Assembly (NCBI GenBank): GCA_017472375.1
Contig: JAFUQL010000134.1
Coordinates: 1 to 5,527 of the forward strand
DNA: 5,527 nucleotides
Origin: Oscillospiraceae bacterium
GTDB taxonomy: Bacteria > Bacillota > Clostridia > Oscillospirales > Ruminococcaceae
Direction of reading: 5' to 3'
Shown here: positions 1 to 4,931 of the stretch, in pieces
How positions within the stretch are numbered: the first letter of the stretch is position 1
How the letters are laid out: the number at the start of each line of letters is the position of its first letter
Notes under the pieces: generated by a model
The model's database searches: none
What the model was told of the DNA's origin: nothing
Seen by the model: only the letters and a program-made list of their open reading frames with translations
Translations under genes and position numbers: made by a program

Positions 1-56
1 ATGCAGACGTGCTCCGGAGCGCCGGTGAAGTCGCCTTTGCCGTTGTCGTTACAGTC
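1..56 (-). pseudogene. Continuation of endolysin frame beyond the in-frame stop
   Basis: After the TAA at 57-59 the same reading frame stays open to the window edge and encodes DCNDNGKGDFTGAPEHVC. This reads as the next conserved segment of the CHAP/NlpC-like lysin, including the histidine expected in the active site (H at 9-11). There is no start codon or ribosome binding site for it to be a separate gene. It is best read as the detached remainder of the endolysin, with the rest lying left of the window. Compared with the family pattern, W of the YDW motif and G after HV are both cysteine here. Confidence 0.6.
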
Positions 57-371
57 TTACATCATCAGGTCGCAAGGGGAGGGGACATAGCTGTCCGCCT
101 CCATCCAGCGGCCTTTTGCTTTGTACAGGGCGATCATCTGCGAGCAGCTGCACTCCACAAAGCCGATATCAGTCAGGCCAGCCTTGATAAAGGCTGCGCT
201 CACCGTAGCTGCGCACCACGGATTAGTGTTCAGCATCTTCCACCCACGGGGCAGGGGACGGTGGCTGTTGTAGATGTCGAGGATCTTCTTGTGGCTGCCG
301 TTGGATTCCTTGCAGCCCAGGAAGCCCTCCATGATGCCGACTACCTTGTCTCTCAGCTGCTTTTCGGTCAT
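57..371 (-). CDS. Phage endolysin, CHAP/NlpC-like cysteine peptidase, truncated by TAA
   Basis: This is a 104-residue N-terminal part of a phage lysin expected to cut peptidoglycan after holin release. The segment around residues 51-60 (PWCAATVSAA) has the form of the catalytic-cysteine motif of CHAP/NlpC-type amidase/endopeptidases, with C53 as the likely nucleophile. Residues 73-96 match the usual following region of gut-Firmicutes phage lysins. The frame stops at TAA (57-59) right after PCDLMM, where family members continue with a GD-x-x-M-Y-D-W type segment. Past the stop the same frame continues DCNDNGKGDFTGAPEHV, which includes the expected catalytic histidine (codon 121). As written, the 104-residue product lacks that histidine and should be inactive. 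The start at 371 overlaps the stop of the holin-like gene by ATGA, with a weak GGTGAGG five bases upstream. Family assignment is fairly sure; the activity of this copy is doubtful. Confidence 0.82.
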   Translation of the reverse strand: MTEKQLRDKVVGIMEGFLGCKESNGSHKKILDIYNSHRPLPRGWKMLNTNPWCAATVSAAFIKAGLTDIGFVECSCSQMIALYKAKGRWMEADSYVPSPCDLMM

Positions 372-613
372 TCGACCTCACCACCCTCGGGGATGATGAC
401 CTGCGGGGCACCGGCCGCCGCTGCGTCCACCTTGGCCTCCGCTTTGATGTAGGTGATTGCGCTGCCGGCAGCAGTCAGAACGCCGCCGATCAGGGCCACC
501 ATGTCCATGATCTCGCTGCCATCGACGCCGAATGCCAGCGCCAGACCGCTCGCCATGCCCACCAGAGCCAGCAGGAACTTGCGGCTGGTCAGTTTTCTCA
601 GAATGTCGTTCAT
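368..613 (-). CDS. Phage holin-like protein with two membrane segments
   Basis: The product has 81 residues. A basic N-terminus (MNDILRKLTSRK) leads into a hydrophobic segment at about residues 13-30, a short acidic turn (DGSE), a second hydrophobic segment at about 36-57, and a charged, alanine-rich tail. Size, two-helix layout and position directly before the lysin gene fit a phage holin, which forms holes in the cytoplasmic membrane to let the endolysin out. The start has a good AGGAGG at 621-626 with a 7-base spacer. It overlaps the upstream gene and the downstream lysin gene by 4 bases each (ATGA). I recognise the general style from Clostridia prophages but cannot name a specific family. 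The neighbouring 86-residue protein could share or oppose the holin role. Confidence 0.8.
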   Translation of the reverse strand: MNDILRKLTSRKFLLALVGMASGLALAFGVDGSEIMDMVALIGGVLTAAGSAITYIKAEAKVDAAAAGAPQVIIPEGGEVE

Positions 614-870
614 ACAGTTTCCTCCTGTTCATTCTTAGTTGTTGGTTTTGCAAAGATGCGCTTGGCGAGGAGCATCAAAAGCTCCCCACCAAACGCCACG
701 GATACAAAGGGCAGCACATCGGATAGATCTACGGTGACATTATGTATTGCGCCATAGGTTTTGAGGATCAGCGCCCACAGCGCCGCAATGGACAGCACAC
801 CGATGCAGTAATACACCAGTCCGCGGGCCATCTGGCCTTTCTGGGCCTCCGTCAGCCGTTTGCCTTTCAT
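610..870 (-). CDS. Small two-helix membrane protein, putative holin partner or antiholin
   Basis: The product has 86 residues. A charged N-terminus (MKGKRLTEAQKGQ) precedes a hydrophobic segment at about 17-37 (GLVYYCIGVLSIAALWALIL), a polar linker, a second hydrophobic segment at about 52-72 (VLPFVSVAFGGELLMLLAK), and a basic then acidic tail ending KNEQEETV. The open frame extends further upstream, but ATG at 870 is preferred: it has GGAGG at 880-884 with a 9-base spacer and gives an ATGA overlap with the preceding gene. Upstream residues in the longer frame are arginine-rich shadow translation of the neighbouring gene. Placement between an XhlA-like gene and a holin-like gene suggests a role in controlling membrane permeabilisation. 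That role is inferred from size, topology and context only. Confidence 0.8.
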   Translation of the reverse strand: MKGKRLTEAQKGQMARGLVYYCIGVLSIAALWALILKTYGAIHNVTVDLSDVLPFVSVAFGGELLMLLAKRIFAKPTTKNEQEETV

Positions 871-1193
871 ACGCCTGCGCCTCCGGAGAGCACCAGCGCC
901 ATCAGGGCGGCCACAGCCGCGCCGATGATGCCGGCGATCACCTTGTCCCAGTAGGTGCCGGGCTTCTTCTCGATCTCCGTGATGCGCTCCTCGTGGTCTT
1001 TCACGTCGCCGGTGTTCTGCTCGACCAACGCGGTCAACTTCACGTTGCACTCGGAGACCTCGTGCATCAGATCCTCCAGCTTGTCCAGCCGGGCCTCCGC
1101 CTTGCCCAGGCGGGACTTGTCCCGGGCAAAGCGTTCATCGTCCAGCTGGCGCCGAGCTGCACACATCGCCTCCGTTACAGGGGTGTCGTTCAT
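867..1193 (-). CDS. XhlA-like lysis accessory protein: coiled coil plus C-terminal anchor
   Basis: The product has 108 residues. Residues about 15-78 are highly charged and heptad-like (for example RLGKAEARLDKLEDLMHEV and HEERITEIEKK), predicting a coiled coil. Residues about 84-103 (KVIAGIIGAAVAALMALVLS) form one membrane helix at the C-terminus. This layout matches the XhlA (haemolysin-like) proteins of Firmicutes prophages, which sit at the membrane and act with a holin in lysis, although XhlA itself is somewhat shorter. The start at 1193 has AGGAGGA at 1201-1207 with a 7-base spacer. The stop overlaps the next start by ATGA. It is the first gene of the four-gene lysis chain. Another possibility is a generic phage coiled-coil membrane protein. 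Confidence 0.82.
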   Translation of the reverse strand: MNDTPVTEAMCAARRQLDDERFARDKSRLGKAEARLDKLEDLMHEVSECNVKLTALVEQNTGDVKDHEERITEIEKKPGTYWDKVIAGIIGAAVAALMALVLSGGAGV

Positions 1194-1213
1194 TTCTCAC
1201 TCCTCCTGATGTG

Positions 1214-1242
1214 TTTATAGGGTTTTAAGGAGTGCCGCCCAA
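1214..1242 (-). promoter_or_regulatory. Weak candidate promoter ahead of the lysis genes
   Basis: On the minus strand TTGGGC (1237-1242) and TATAAA (1214-1219) are spaced by 17 bases. The -10 hexamer matches consensus in five of six positions, the -35 in only three. The -35 lies within the stem-loop. A separate lysis promoter would make sense here, but chance matches of this quality are common. Confidence 0.2.
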
Positions 1243-1253
1243 GCGGACGGCAC
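1232..1253 (-). terminator. GC-rich stem-loop between fibre gene and lysis genes (weak terminator or processing site)
   Basis: On the minus strand GTGCCGTCC and GGGCGGCAC can pair as a 9-bp stem with one G-U pair around a GCTT loop. It lies 12 bases beyond the stop codon of the 428-residue fibre gene and before the XhlA-like gene, in the only sizeable gap of the window. It is followed by CTCCTTAAAACCC rather than a run of T, so it is not a convincing intrinsic terminator. It may protect or process the mRNA end, or cause partial termination. Confidence 0.4.
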
Positions 1254-1265
1254 AGGGGGGTGGGG

Positions 1266-2552
1266 TTAGGTTGCAATAAGCTTAGCCTCGGTTCTGCTGA
1301 CAGACGCCTCATCATTTGTACCGAGAGTAACCTTAATGACATAATACCCCTTGTCCGAAAGTTCCAAAAAGTGAAACACGAATTTATAGGAAGTGGAGTC
1401 GAGATTAAAACTCGTAAGTTTAGAATATCCGGCAGCACTTCGGTAAAGCCCCCCAATTTGTTTTCCTTGCTGGACATTTTCAATTAGCTCGCCAAAAGAA
1501 CAGCTTGAGACTGCTGTACCATCAAGTTGTTCCGTAAACACAACTAACGGCTCGTCGGTCAAATATTTTGAGCTGATTTTGTAAACAACTGCCCTCTTTC
1601 CGATGATTTCAACGGTATGTGTTGCTGCTTCGGAATAGGTATAGATTTGGATATGAAACGCCCCGTTATCGTGCGTATTCCGAATACAGAACGGCATTTC
1701 CGGGGTAGTTACATTCCAATTACTTGCACCAACCAAAACATTTCCCGAATTGTCACAAGTTGCAACAAGGTCAGCATAAGTTACGCCATCCCACACAACG
1801 GTATATTTTTCGCCCTTAACAAGCGCACCGAATGCAGCAAAGATAGGAAAAGGACTAGCAATCCAAGCGCAGCCATTTTTGCTGTTAAAGGCAAACTTAT
1901 GGGTAGCATTGTAGAGCGATACGGGGTCTCCATATGCTTCCACATACCCCATCCCCTCGACATACTTGCCGGAGATTTTCTTTACTTCGGTGACTTCCTG
2001 ACGGATGGAGATGGTAGGAATGTCTGGACCGTCGGTGGAATCGATCATCATTCCCGAAGTAGTAACCACATGGATGACGAACGGTTCTCCCGTATTTTCT
2101 CCAATATCAGTAATTCCGGGATTTCCAAGGCAGACCAAGTTCATATCGGTAAACGTTTCGCACACATAATCAGTGCCGTTCCAATTTACCGTATAAACTC
2201 CATGTGTAATTCCGAAATCGCCGTCAAGATTATACCGATACACGCCATTGCCATAATCTTTGTTAAACTCCGGCTGACACTCCGCCAGCACCTCTTTCAC
2301 GGTGGTGGTTTCGCCGAAGGGCAGCTCTGCTGCACCGGTGCCGCCAACGTCGAAACCGCCGGGCCGGTTATCCTCGACCCACACACCGGCCGTGTTGACG
2401 ATGAACTTCTTGCTCTTGTCAGCCACCAGAGCGCGGCTGCCGGGATCTGCCTCGGGCAGCAGGGGGAAATCGTCCGCAGAATCCAGCTGGTAGGTGTTGA
2501 TGTTCAGTTTGACGGAGTTCCGCCATTCTCTCTCAATCAATTTGACTGCCAT
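1266..2552 (-). CDS. Modular phage fibre-like (tail or head decoration) protein with two internal repeats
   Basis: The product has 428 residues. Residues 1-61 (starting MAVKLIEREW) match the whole neighbouring 61-residue protein at 27 of 61 positions without gaps, suggesting a shared attachment module. A linker with GGFDVGGTGAAELPFGET follows. Two related segments come next: about 119-198 (YTVNWNGTDY to KISGKYV) and about 249-331 (YTVVWDGVTY to KISSKYL). Both have a central PF[VC]I core, and I recall this domain type from gut Firmicutes phage fibres. Residues about 332-428 form a distinct C-terminal part ending in TAA. A GTG at 2570 would add six residues, but ATG at 2552 is preferred because AAGGAGG lies 7 bases upstream and the N-terminus then aligns with the neighbour. 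Codons after about residue 92 are AT-richer than all flanking genes. A host-recognition or decoration role is inferred; no catalytic motif is visible. Confidence 0.85.
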   Translation of the reverse strand: MAVKLIEREWRNSVKLNINTYQLDSADDFPLLPEADPGSRALVADKSKKFIVNTAGVWVEDNRPGGFDVGGTGAAELPFGETTTVKEVLAECQPEFNKDYGNGVYRYNLDGDFGITHGVYTVNWNGTDYVCETFTDMNLVCLGNPGITDIGENTGEPFVIHVVTTSGMMIDSTDGPDIPTISIRQEVTEVKKISGKYVEGMGYVEAYGDPVSLYNATHKFAFNSKNGCAWIASPFPIFAAFGALVKGEKYTVVWDGVTYADLVATCDNSGNVLVGASNWNVTTPEMPFCIRNTHDNGAFHIQIYTYSEAATHTVEIIGKRAVVYKISSKYLTDEPLVVFTEQLDGTAVSSCSFGELIENVQQGKQIGGLYRSAAGYSKLTSFNLDSTSYKFVFHFLELSDKGYYVIKVTLGTNDEASVSRTEAKLIAT

Positions 2553-2554
2553 TG

Positions 2555-2740
2555 TTATTCCTCCTTCCACTCACCGGATGCGTCCATAACGAGGGTCTTT
2601 CCCTCGACGGGAGCGATTGCGGTACTGCCCGCACTGGCGCAGGGCAGCAGGGCTAGATCATCCAGGGAGTCCATCAGATACGTGTCGATATTGGAACGGA
2701 TCTCGCTGTTCCATTCTCTGTCAATAAGTTTAATGGCCAT
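2555..2740 (-). CDS. Small phage protein, stand-alone copy of the fibre N-terminal module
   Basis: The product has 61 residues, beginning MAIKLIDREW and ending in DASGEWKEE. It aligns end to end with residues 1-61 of the next gene, with 27 identities, including the KLI-x-REW start, NI-x-TY, DS-x-DD and LLP motifs. The start at 2740 has AAAGGAG at 2748-2754, 7 bases upstream. Its TAA stop is 2 bases before the next ATG, and the next gene's ribosome binding site lies within its end. Complete small genes of this kind occur near fibre genes in related phages, so it need not be a broken fragment. It may be a short version of the attachment module or the remnant of a duplicated fibre gene whose distal part was lost. 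No enzymatic function is suggested. Confidence 0.82.
   Translation of the reverse strand: MAIKLIDREWNSEIRSNIDTYLMDSLDDLALLPCASAGSTAIAPVEGKTLVMDASGEWKEE
2560..2566 (-). promoter_or_regulatory. Ribosome binding site fixing the start of the 428-residue fibre gene
   Basis: The minus strand reads AAGGAGG here, 7 bases before ATG at 2550-2552. It lies inside the last codons of the upstream 61-residue gene. It rules out the alternative GTG at 2570, which would sit upstream of it. Confidence 0.85.
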
Positions 2741-2752
2741 GGTTTTTCTCCT

Positions 2753-3094
2753 TTATCGGTTGATAAGATGCTGCTGCAGTTCCTCTTTGGCGTGCTGCAT
2801 CTGCTCGATGTTGTTGCCGTCGATGCCGTGGTCAAGCAGGGCCAGGATGGCCAGCTGCGTGACACGGTTTCCGGCGTCCAGCTTGCCCAGGTGGTCGTGG
2901 TCGGCATTCAGCTTACTGTCCACCGACTTCTTCCAATCCTCCAAGGCGTCCAGCCGGTCGTTTTGCTCCTGGTTCGGAGCCTTGATCTTCTGTCTGGCTG
3001 CGGCGATCTTCTCAGCAGCGTTGGCCAGCAGGACGATGGCCGAAGCCACAGCCAGCACCGCAGTCCAGATTTCAGTAGGGGAGAGGTTCTTCAT
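2753..3094 (-). CDS. Small membrane-anchored coiled-coil phage protein of unknown function
   Basis: The product has 113 residues. A hydrophobic helix at about residues 8-26 (EIWTAVLAVASAIVLLANA) is followed by a basic stretch, then a charged heptad-like region at about 40-75 (including NDRLDALEDWKKSVDSKL). The C-terminal segment contains ALLDHGIDGNNIEQMQHAKE, a motif I recall from unnamed small proteins in gut Clostridia phages. The start at 3094 overlaps the upstream stop by one base (TGATG) and has AGGAGG at 3105-3110 with a 10-base spacer. The stop overlaps the downstream gene's ribosome binding site. An N-terminal anchor with a long coiled coil resembles phage lysis or tail-tube accessory proteins, but the role is unknown. 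Confidence 0.82.
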   Translation of the reverse strand: MKNLSPTEIWTAVLAVASAIVLLANAAEKIAAARQKIKAPNQEQNDRLDALEDWKKSVDSKLNADHDHLGKLDAGNRVTQLAILALLDHGIDGNNIEQMQHAKEELQQHLINR

Positions 3095-3510
3095 CAGCCC
3101 ATAACCTCCTCAACAGTGCCCAAGTCCTCCCACTTGACGCCAGTGGTGCCGGGTGCCCAGGTGTTTGTGTCCTGACCGCTTCGCCAGACGTGGCCGTCAC
3201 GGGTGCAGCAGTCGCCGGTCATGTAGGGGGATGTGGCCAGCTCCACGAAAGGGAGTGCCTTTGCCGGGTCAGTGCTCCAAACGAAGCGCCACTGGGCGGG
3301 CAGCTCCTCCGGCTCCCATGGTGTACCGTCATCGTGAAGATAAACGGTGCTATCATAGTTCTGAATCAATCGCACCACGCGGCCGGCCGTGGACTTACAG
3401 ACGAAGCCGTCAGTCTGCCCAGCCTTGCGCCCCAGCATGTTCATCTTTGCACAAGCCGCCGCAAAGCGGGGGATTCGGTCATCCACCTCATACAGCTCCG
3501 TGCCGGTCAT
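3094..3510 (-). CDS. Tail-associated protein with CBM5/12-like carbohydrate-binding C-terminus; 5' end disrupted
   Basis: The product as called has 138 residues. The C-terminal part, about residues 90-130, has the aromatic pattern of CBM5/12 (chitinase-type) modules seen in phage tail and baseplate proteins: Y96, D100-C-C, DGHVWRSG with W109, W118-A-P-G and W127. Such modules bind polysaccharide, here probably host surface glycan. The N-terminal half (TGTELYEVDDRIP, W74, W78) has no known name to me. ATG at 3510 has no ribosome binding site at useful distance. The same frame runs upstream through EIQTKAPD to a TAG at 3556-3558, and beyond that to an ATG at 3597 that is ATGA-coupled to the preceding gene. 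The natural start was therefore most likely 3597 (167 codons). In this copy the protein may be unexpressed, shortened, or made at low level from 3510. Confidence 0.75.
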   Translation of the reverse strand: MTGTELYEVDDRIPRFAAACAKMNMLGRKAGQTDGFVCKSTAGRVVRLIQNYDSTVYLHDDGTPWEPEELPAQWRFVWSTDPAKALPFVELATSPYMTGDCCTRDGHVWRSGQDTNTWAPGTTGVKWEDLGTVEEVMG

Positions 3511-3555
3511 ATCCGGGGCCTTGGTCTGGATCTCCTGCGCCGCAGCTCGGCCACG

Positions 3556-3597
3556 CTATCTCTCGCGCTGCAAAACGCGCTCTTTACTCGTAATCAT
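3556..3597 (-). pseudogene. Cut-off original 5' end of the CBM5/12-like gene, ending in TAG
   Basis: ATG at 3595-3597 opens a 13-codon frame (MITSKERVLQRER) that stops at TAG 3556-3558, in the same frame as the downstream 138-residue gene. The ATG overlaps the preceding stop as ATGA, the same coupling used elsewhere in this window. It is preceded by AGGAGGG at 3610-3616, with a rather long 12-base spacer. In the next frame the bases directly after encode RDSVAELR, a plausible continuation of this charged helix. Loss of GA from a GA repeat plus loss of one G near 3540 would explain the present reading. That reconstruction is inference. Confidence 0.55.
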
Positions 3598-3737
3598 ACG
3601 CTGTCAACTCCCTCCTGATAGGCTGCGTCCAGCTCGTCCCAGACGGTGGGCGTGGGGGCCGCAGGCGTAGGCTCCTGCCGCTCCGGCGCCTCCTCATATC
3701 GGATGGTGCCGTCTTCCAGATATACTGCTCTCTTCAT
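3594..3737 (-). CDS. Small proline-rich phage protein (47 residues)
   Basis: The frame begins MKRAVYLEDGTIRYEEAPER, continues with a proline-, alanine- and threonine-rich stretch (PTPAAPTPT) at about residues 23-31, and ends WDELDAAYQEGVDSV. It starts one base after the stop of the tail fibre gene and overlaps the next ATG by ATGA, which supports it as a real gene despite its size. GGTGA at 3744-3748, 6 bases upstream, is a modest ribosome binding site. Small genes of this type lie after fibre genes in related Clostridia phages. Function is unknown; a chaperone or linker role for the neighbouring tail proteins is possible but unproven. Confidence 0.75.
   Translation of the reverse strand: MKRAVYLEDGTIRYEEAPERQEPTPAAPTPTVWDELDAAYQEGVDSV
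3610..3616 (-). promoter_or_regulatory. Ribosome binding site for the original start at 3597
   Basis: The minus strand reads AGGAGGG here, inside the end of the 47-residue gene. It is the only strong Shine-Dalgarno sequence ahead of the CBM5/12-like gene and points to ATG 3597 rather than ATG 3510, although the 12-base spacer is longer than in the other genes. Confidence 0.5.
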
Positions 3738-3738
3738 A

Positions 3739-4929
3739 TCAGTTCACCCCCATGATGGATACCGTGCCGCCCTTGATGAAGGGATAGGACGAATTCGTGT
3801 AGATCCGGAACGTGATCGGGTCGGTGGTCGGGTTCGGGTAGCTGCTGGTGCTGGCGCCGGATTCAGATACGATTGCGTTATCTGCGTCGCTCAGTGCCAA
3901 CATGCGCAGCGACCAGCCGTCGCTGTCGTGCTCTGAACCGACCGAGATAAAGGCGACACCGTTAGAGAGGAAACCCTGCGTCTTACACATGTTCACACTG
4001 ATGCCTTCAGAGGTGAACGTGGGCGCTTCCAGATATATCTTGCGGACGTTGCCGTCGTAGTCGTACTCTGCCTCCAGCTTCGGGAAGATGACGAACCGTT
4101 TGTACTTGGTCAGTTCCGCAGCTGTCAGCTGGAACTCCAGCTCGCTCACCTCGTCCTCCTCGACGGCCAGCGTCTTCAGCATGACCAGGCCGGCGTAGCT
4201 GCCGCCGCCCAGCTCCGCAAGGTTGCCGGTGTGGAGCACTGTGTATGCTTTCGCCGTTCCGTCGACACAGTCATACAGGCGAACAGCATTTGTGAGCGTT
4301 GCGCCCTCTGCACTATCAAACACGGAAAGCTGTCGATAATTTGCTGCGCTGCCGCGTGCATTTGCCGCTCTCAACTGCACGTTGTGTGATCCCAGAATTA
4401 CCGCTGCGCCTGCACCCGAACCCGTTGCCTCAAGCTGAATTCGTGGGCCGGAAGATTTTGAAATTGTCAAATTATCCGTCAGCGTGCCGCCGATCAGCGG
4501 CAGCGCACCAACATCTGCCGCTGTGGGTTTGTTCCGGCTGTCGTAGATCTTCGCCCAGCCGCTCCATGCGCGGCCGTTGTAGAAGCCTTCCCACACGCCG
4601 GAATCCGTGTCGAACTCGAAGAACACCTGATTTGCATTTACCCGGTGGGCAAACAGCGTGCCCGCCGTGATGGCGGAGCCACCGCTGACAGGATAGGCCG
4701 AACCGTCCGCCACATCGTTGCCGCCGGATGCAGAATAAATGATTTGGGAATTGTCAGTAAGCGCTTGGGCGATGGTTTTCATCGTCTCGATGCCGACAGA
4801 TAGACCAATCTGCGACAGGGCGCCGTATGTTTTGATTACATGGGTCTGGTCGATTTCCCCGCCCGCCAGAGCGCGGCTGACAGCCTCGTCAACCTGCTCG
4901 CCCGTATGGGGAGAGTTATGTTCTGCCAT
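3739..4929 (-). CDS. Phage tail fibre protein with pyocin-knob-like and fibre-repeat segments
   Basis: The product has 396 residues. After an N-terminal segment (TGEQVDEAVSRAL), residues about 38-130 resemble a pyocin-knob fibre domain, ending in the typical aromatic pattern GVWEGFYNGRAWSGWAKIYD. A fibre repeat of the form NKPTAADVGALPLIGGTLT (134-151) follows, the join used in many tail fibres. Residues about 152-235 are a beta-rich shaft ending VLHTGNL, a common fibre motif. Residues about 250-396 look like a beta-sandwich tip (KTLAVEEDEVSELEFQL, EGISVNMCKTQGF, IKGGTVSIMGVN) and may contact the host. The start at 4929 has GGAGG at 4937-4941 with a 7-base spacer, and the upstream stop is 2 bases away. 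It acts at the virion tip in adsorption. The fibre assignment is strong; the receptor is unknown. Confidence 0.9.
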   Translation of the reverse strand: MAEHNSPHTGEQVDEAVSRALAGGEIDQTHVIKTYGALSQIGLSVGIETMKTIAQALTDNSQIIYSASGGNDVADGSAYPVSGGSAITAGTLFAHRVNANQVFFEFDTDSGVWEGFYNGRAWSGWAKIYDSRNKPTAADVGALPLIGGTLTDNLTISKSSGPRIQLEATGSGAGAAVILGSHNVQLRAANARGSAANYRQLSVFDSAEGATLTNAVRLYDCVDGTAKAYTVLHTGNLAELGGGSYAGLVMLKTLAVEEDEVSELEFQLTAAELTKYKRFVIFPKLEAEYDYDGNVRKIYLEAPTFTSEGISVNMCKTQGFLSNGVAFISVGSEHDSDGWSLRMLALSDADNAIVSESGASTSSYPNPTTDPITFRIYTNSSYPFIKGGTVSIMGVN

Positions 4930-4931
4930 GT

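Larger units (their letters stand above)
2523..2740. repeat. Imperfect direct repeat at the starts of two adjacent genes
   Basis: The 30 bases at 2523-2552 and 2711-2740 match at 24 positions without gaps. Both encode the start MA[VI]KLI[ED]REW of consecutive minus-strand genes. Protein similarity runs on for about 61 residues, so this is the best conserved edge of a duplicated coding module. The copies are 188 bases apart. Confidence 0.75.

Noticed and set aside
9..452. A 147-codon plus-strand open frame opposite the lysin
   Set aside because: It is a shadow of the lysin and holin genes in GC-rich DNA, with no ribosome binding site and no domain-like sequence.
871..1050. Upstream extension of the 86-residue membrane protein to a 146-residue protein
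   Set aside because: The extra residues are an arginine-rich shadow of the XhlA-like gene. ATG 870 has a ribosome binding site and an ATGA overlap.
2674..2907. A 77-codon minus-strand open frame between the small genes
   Set aside because: It is an out-of-frame reading of the 113- and 61-residue genes with threonine/serine-rich shadow sequence.
1617..3104. A 495-codon plus-strand open frame
   Set aside because: It lies antisense across four genes that have good ribosome binding sites and family-like proteins. Its translation is low-complexity with no recognisable domain, and it has no Shine-Dalgarno sequence.
3573..3607. TTGACA and TATGAT-like hexamers on the minus strand near 3595-3607
   Set aside because: The hexamers are only a few bases apart, not about 17, and lie across coding overlaps, so they are not a promoter.
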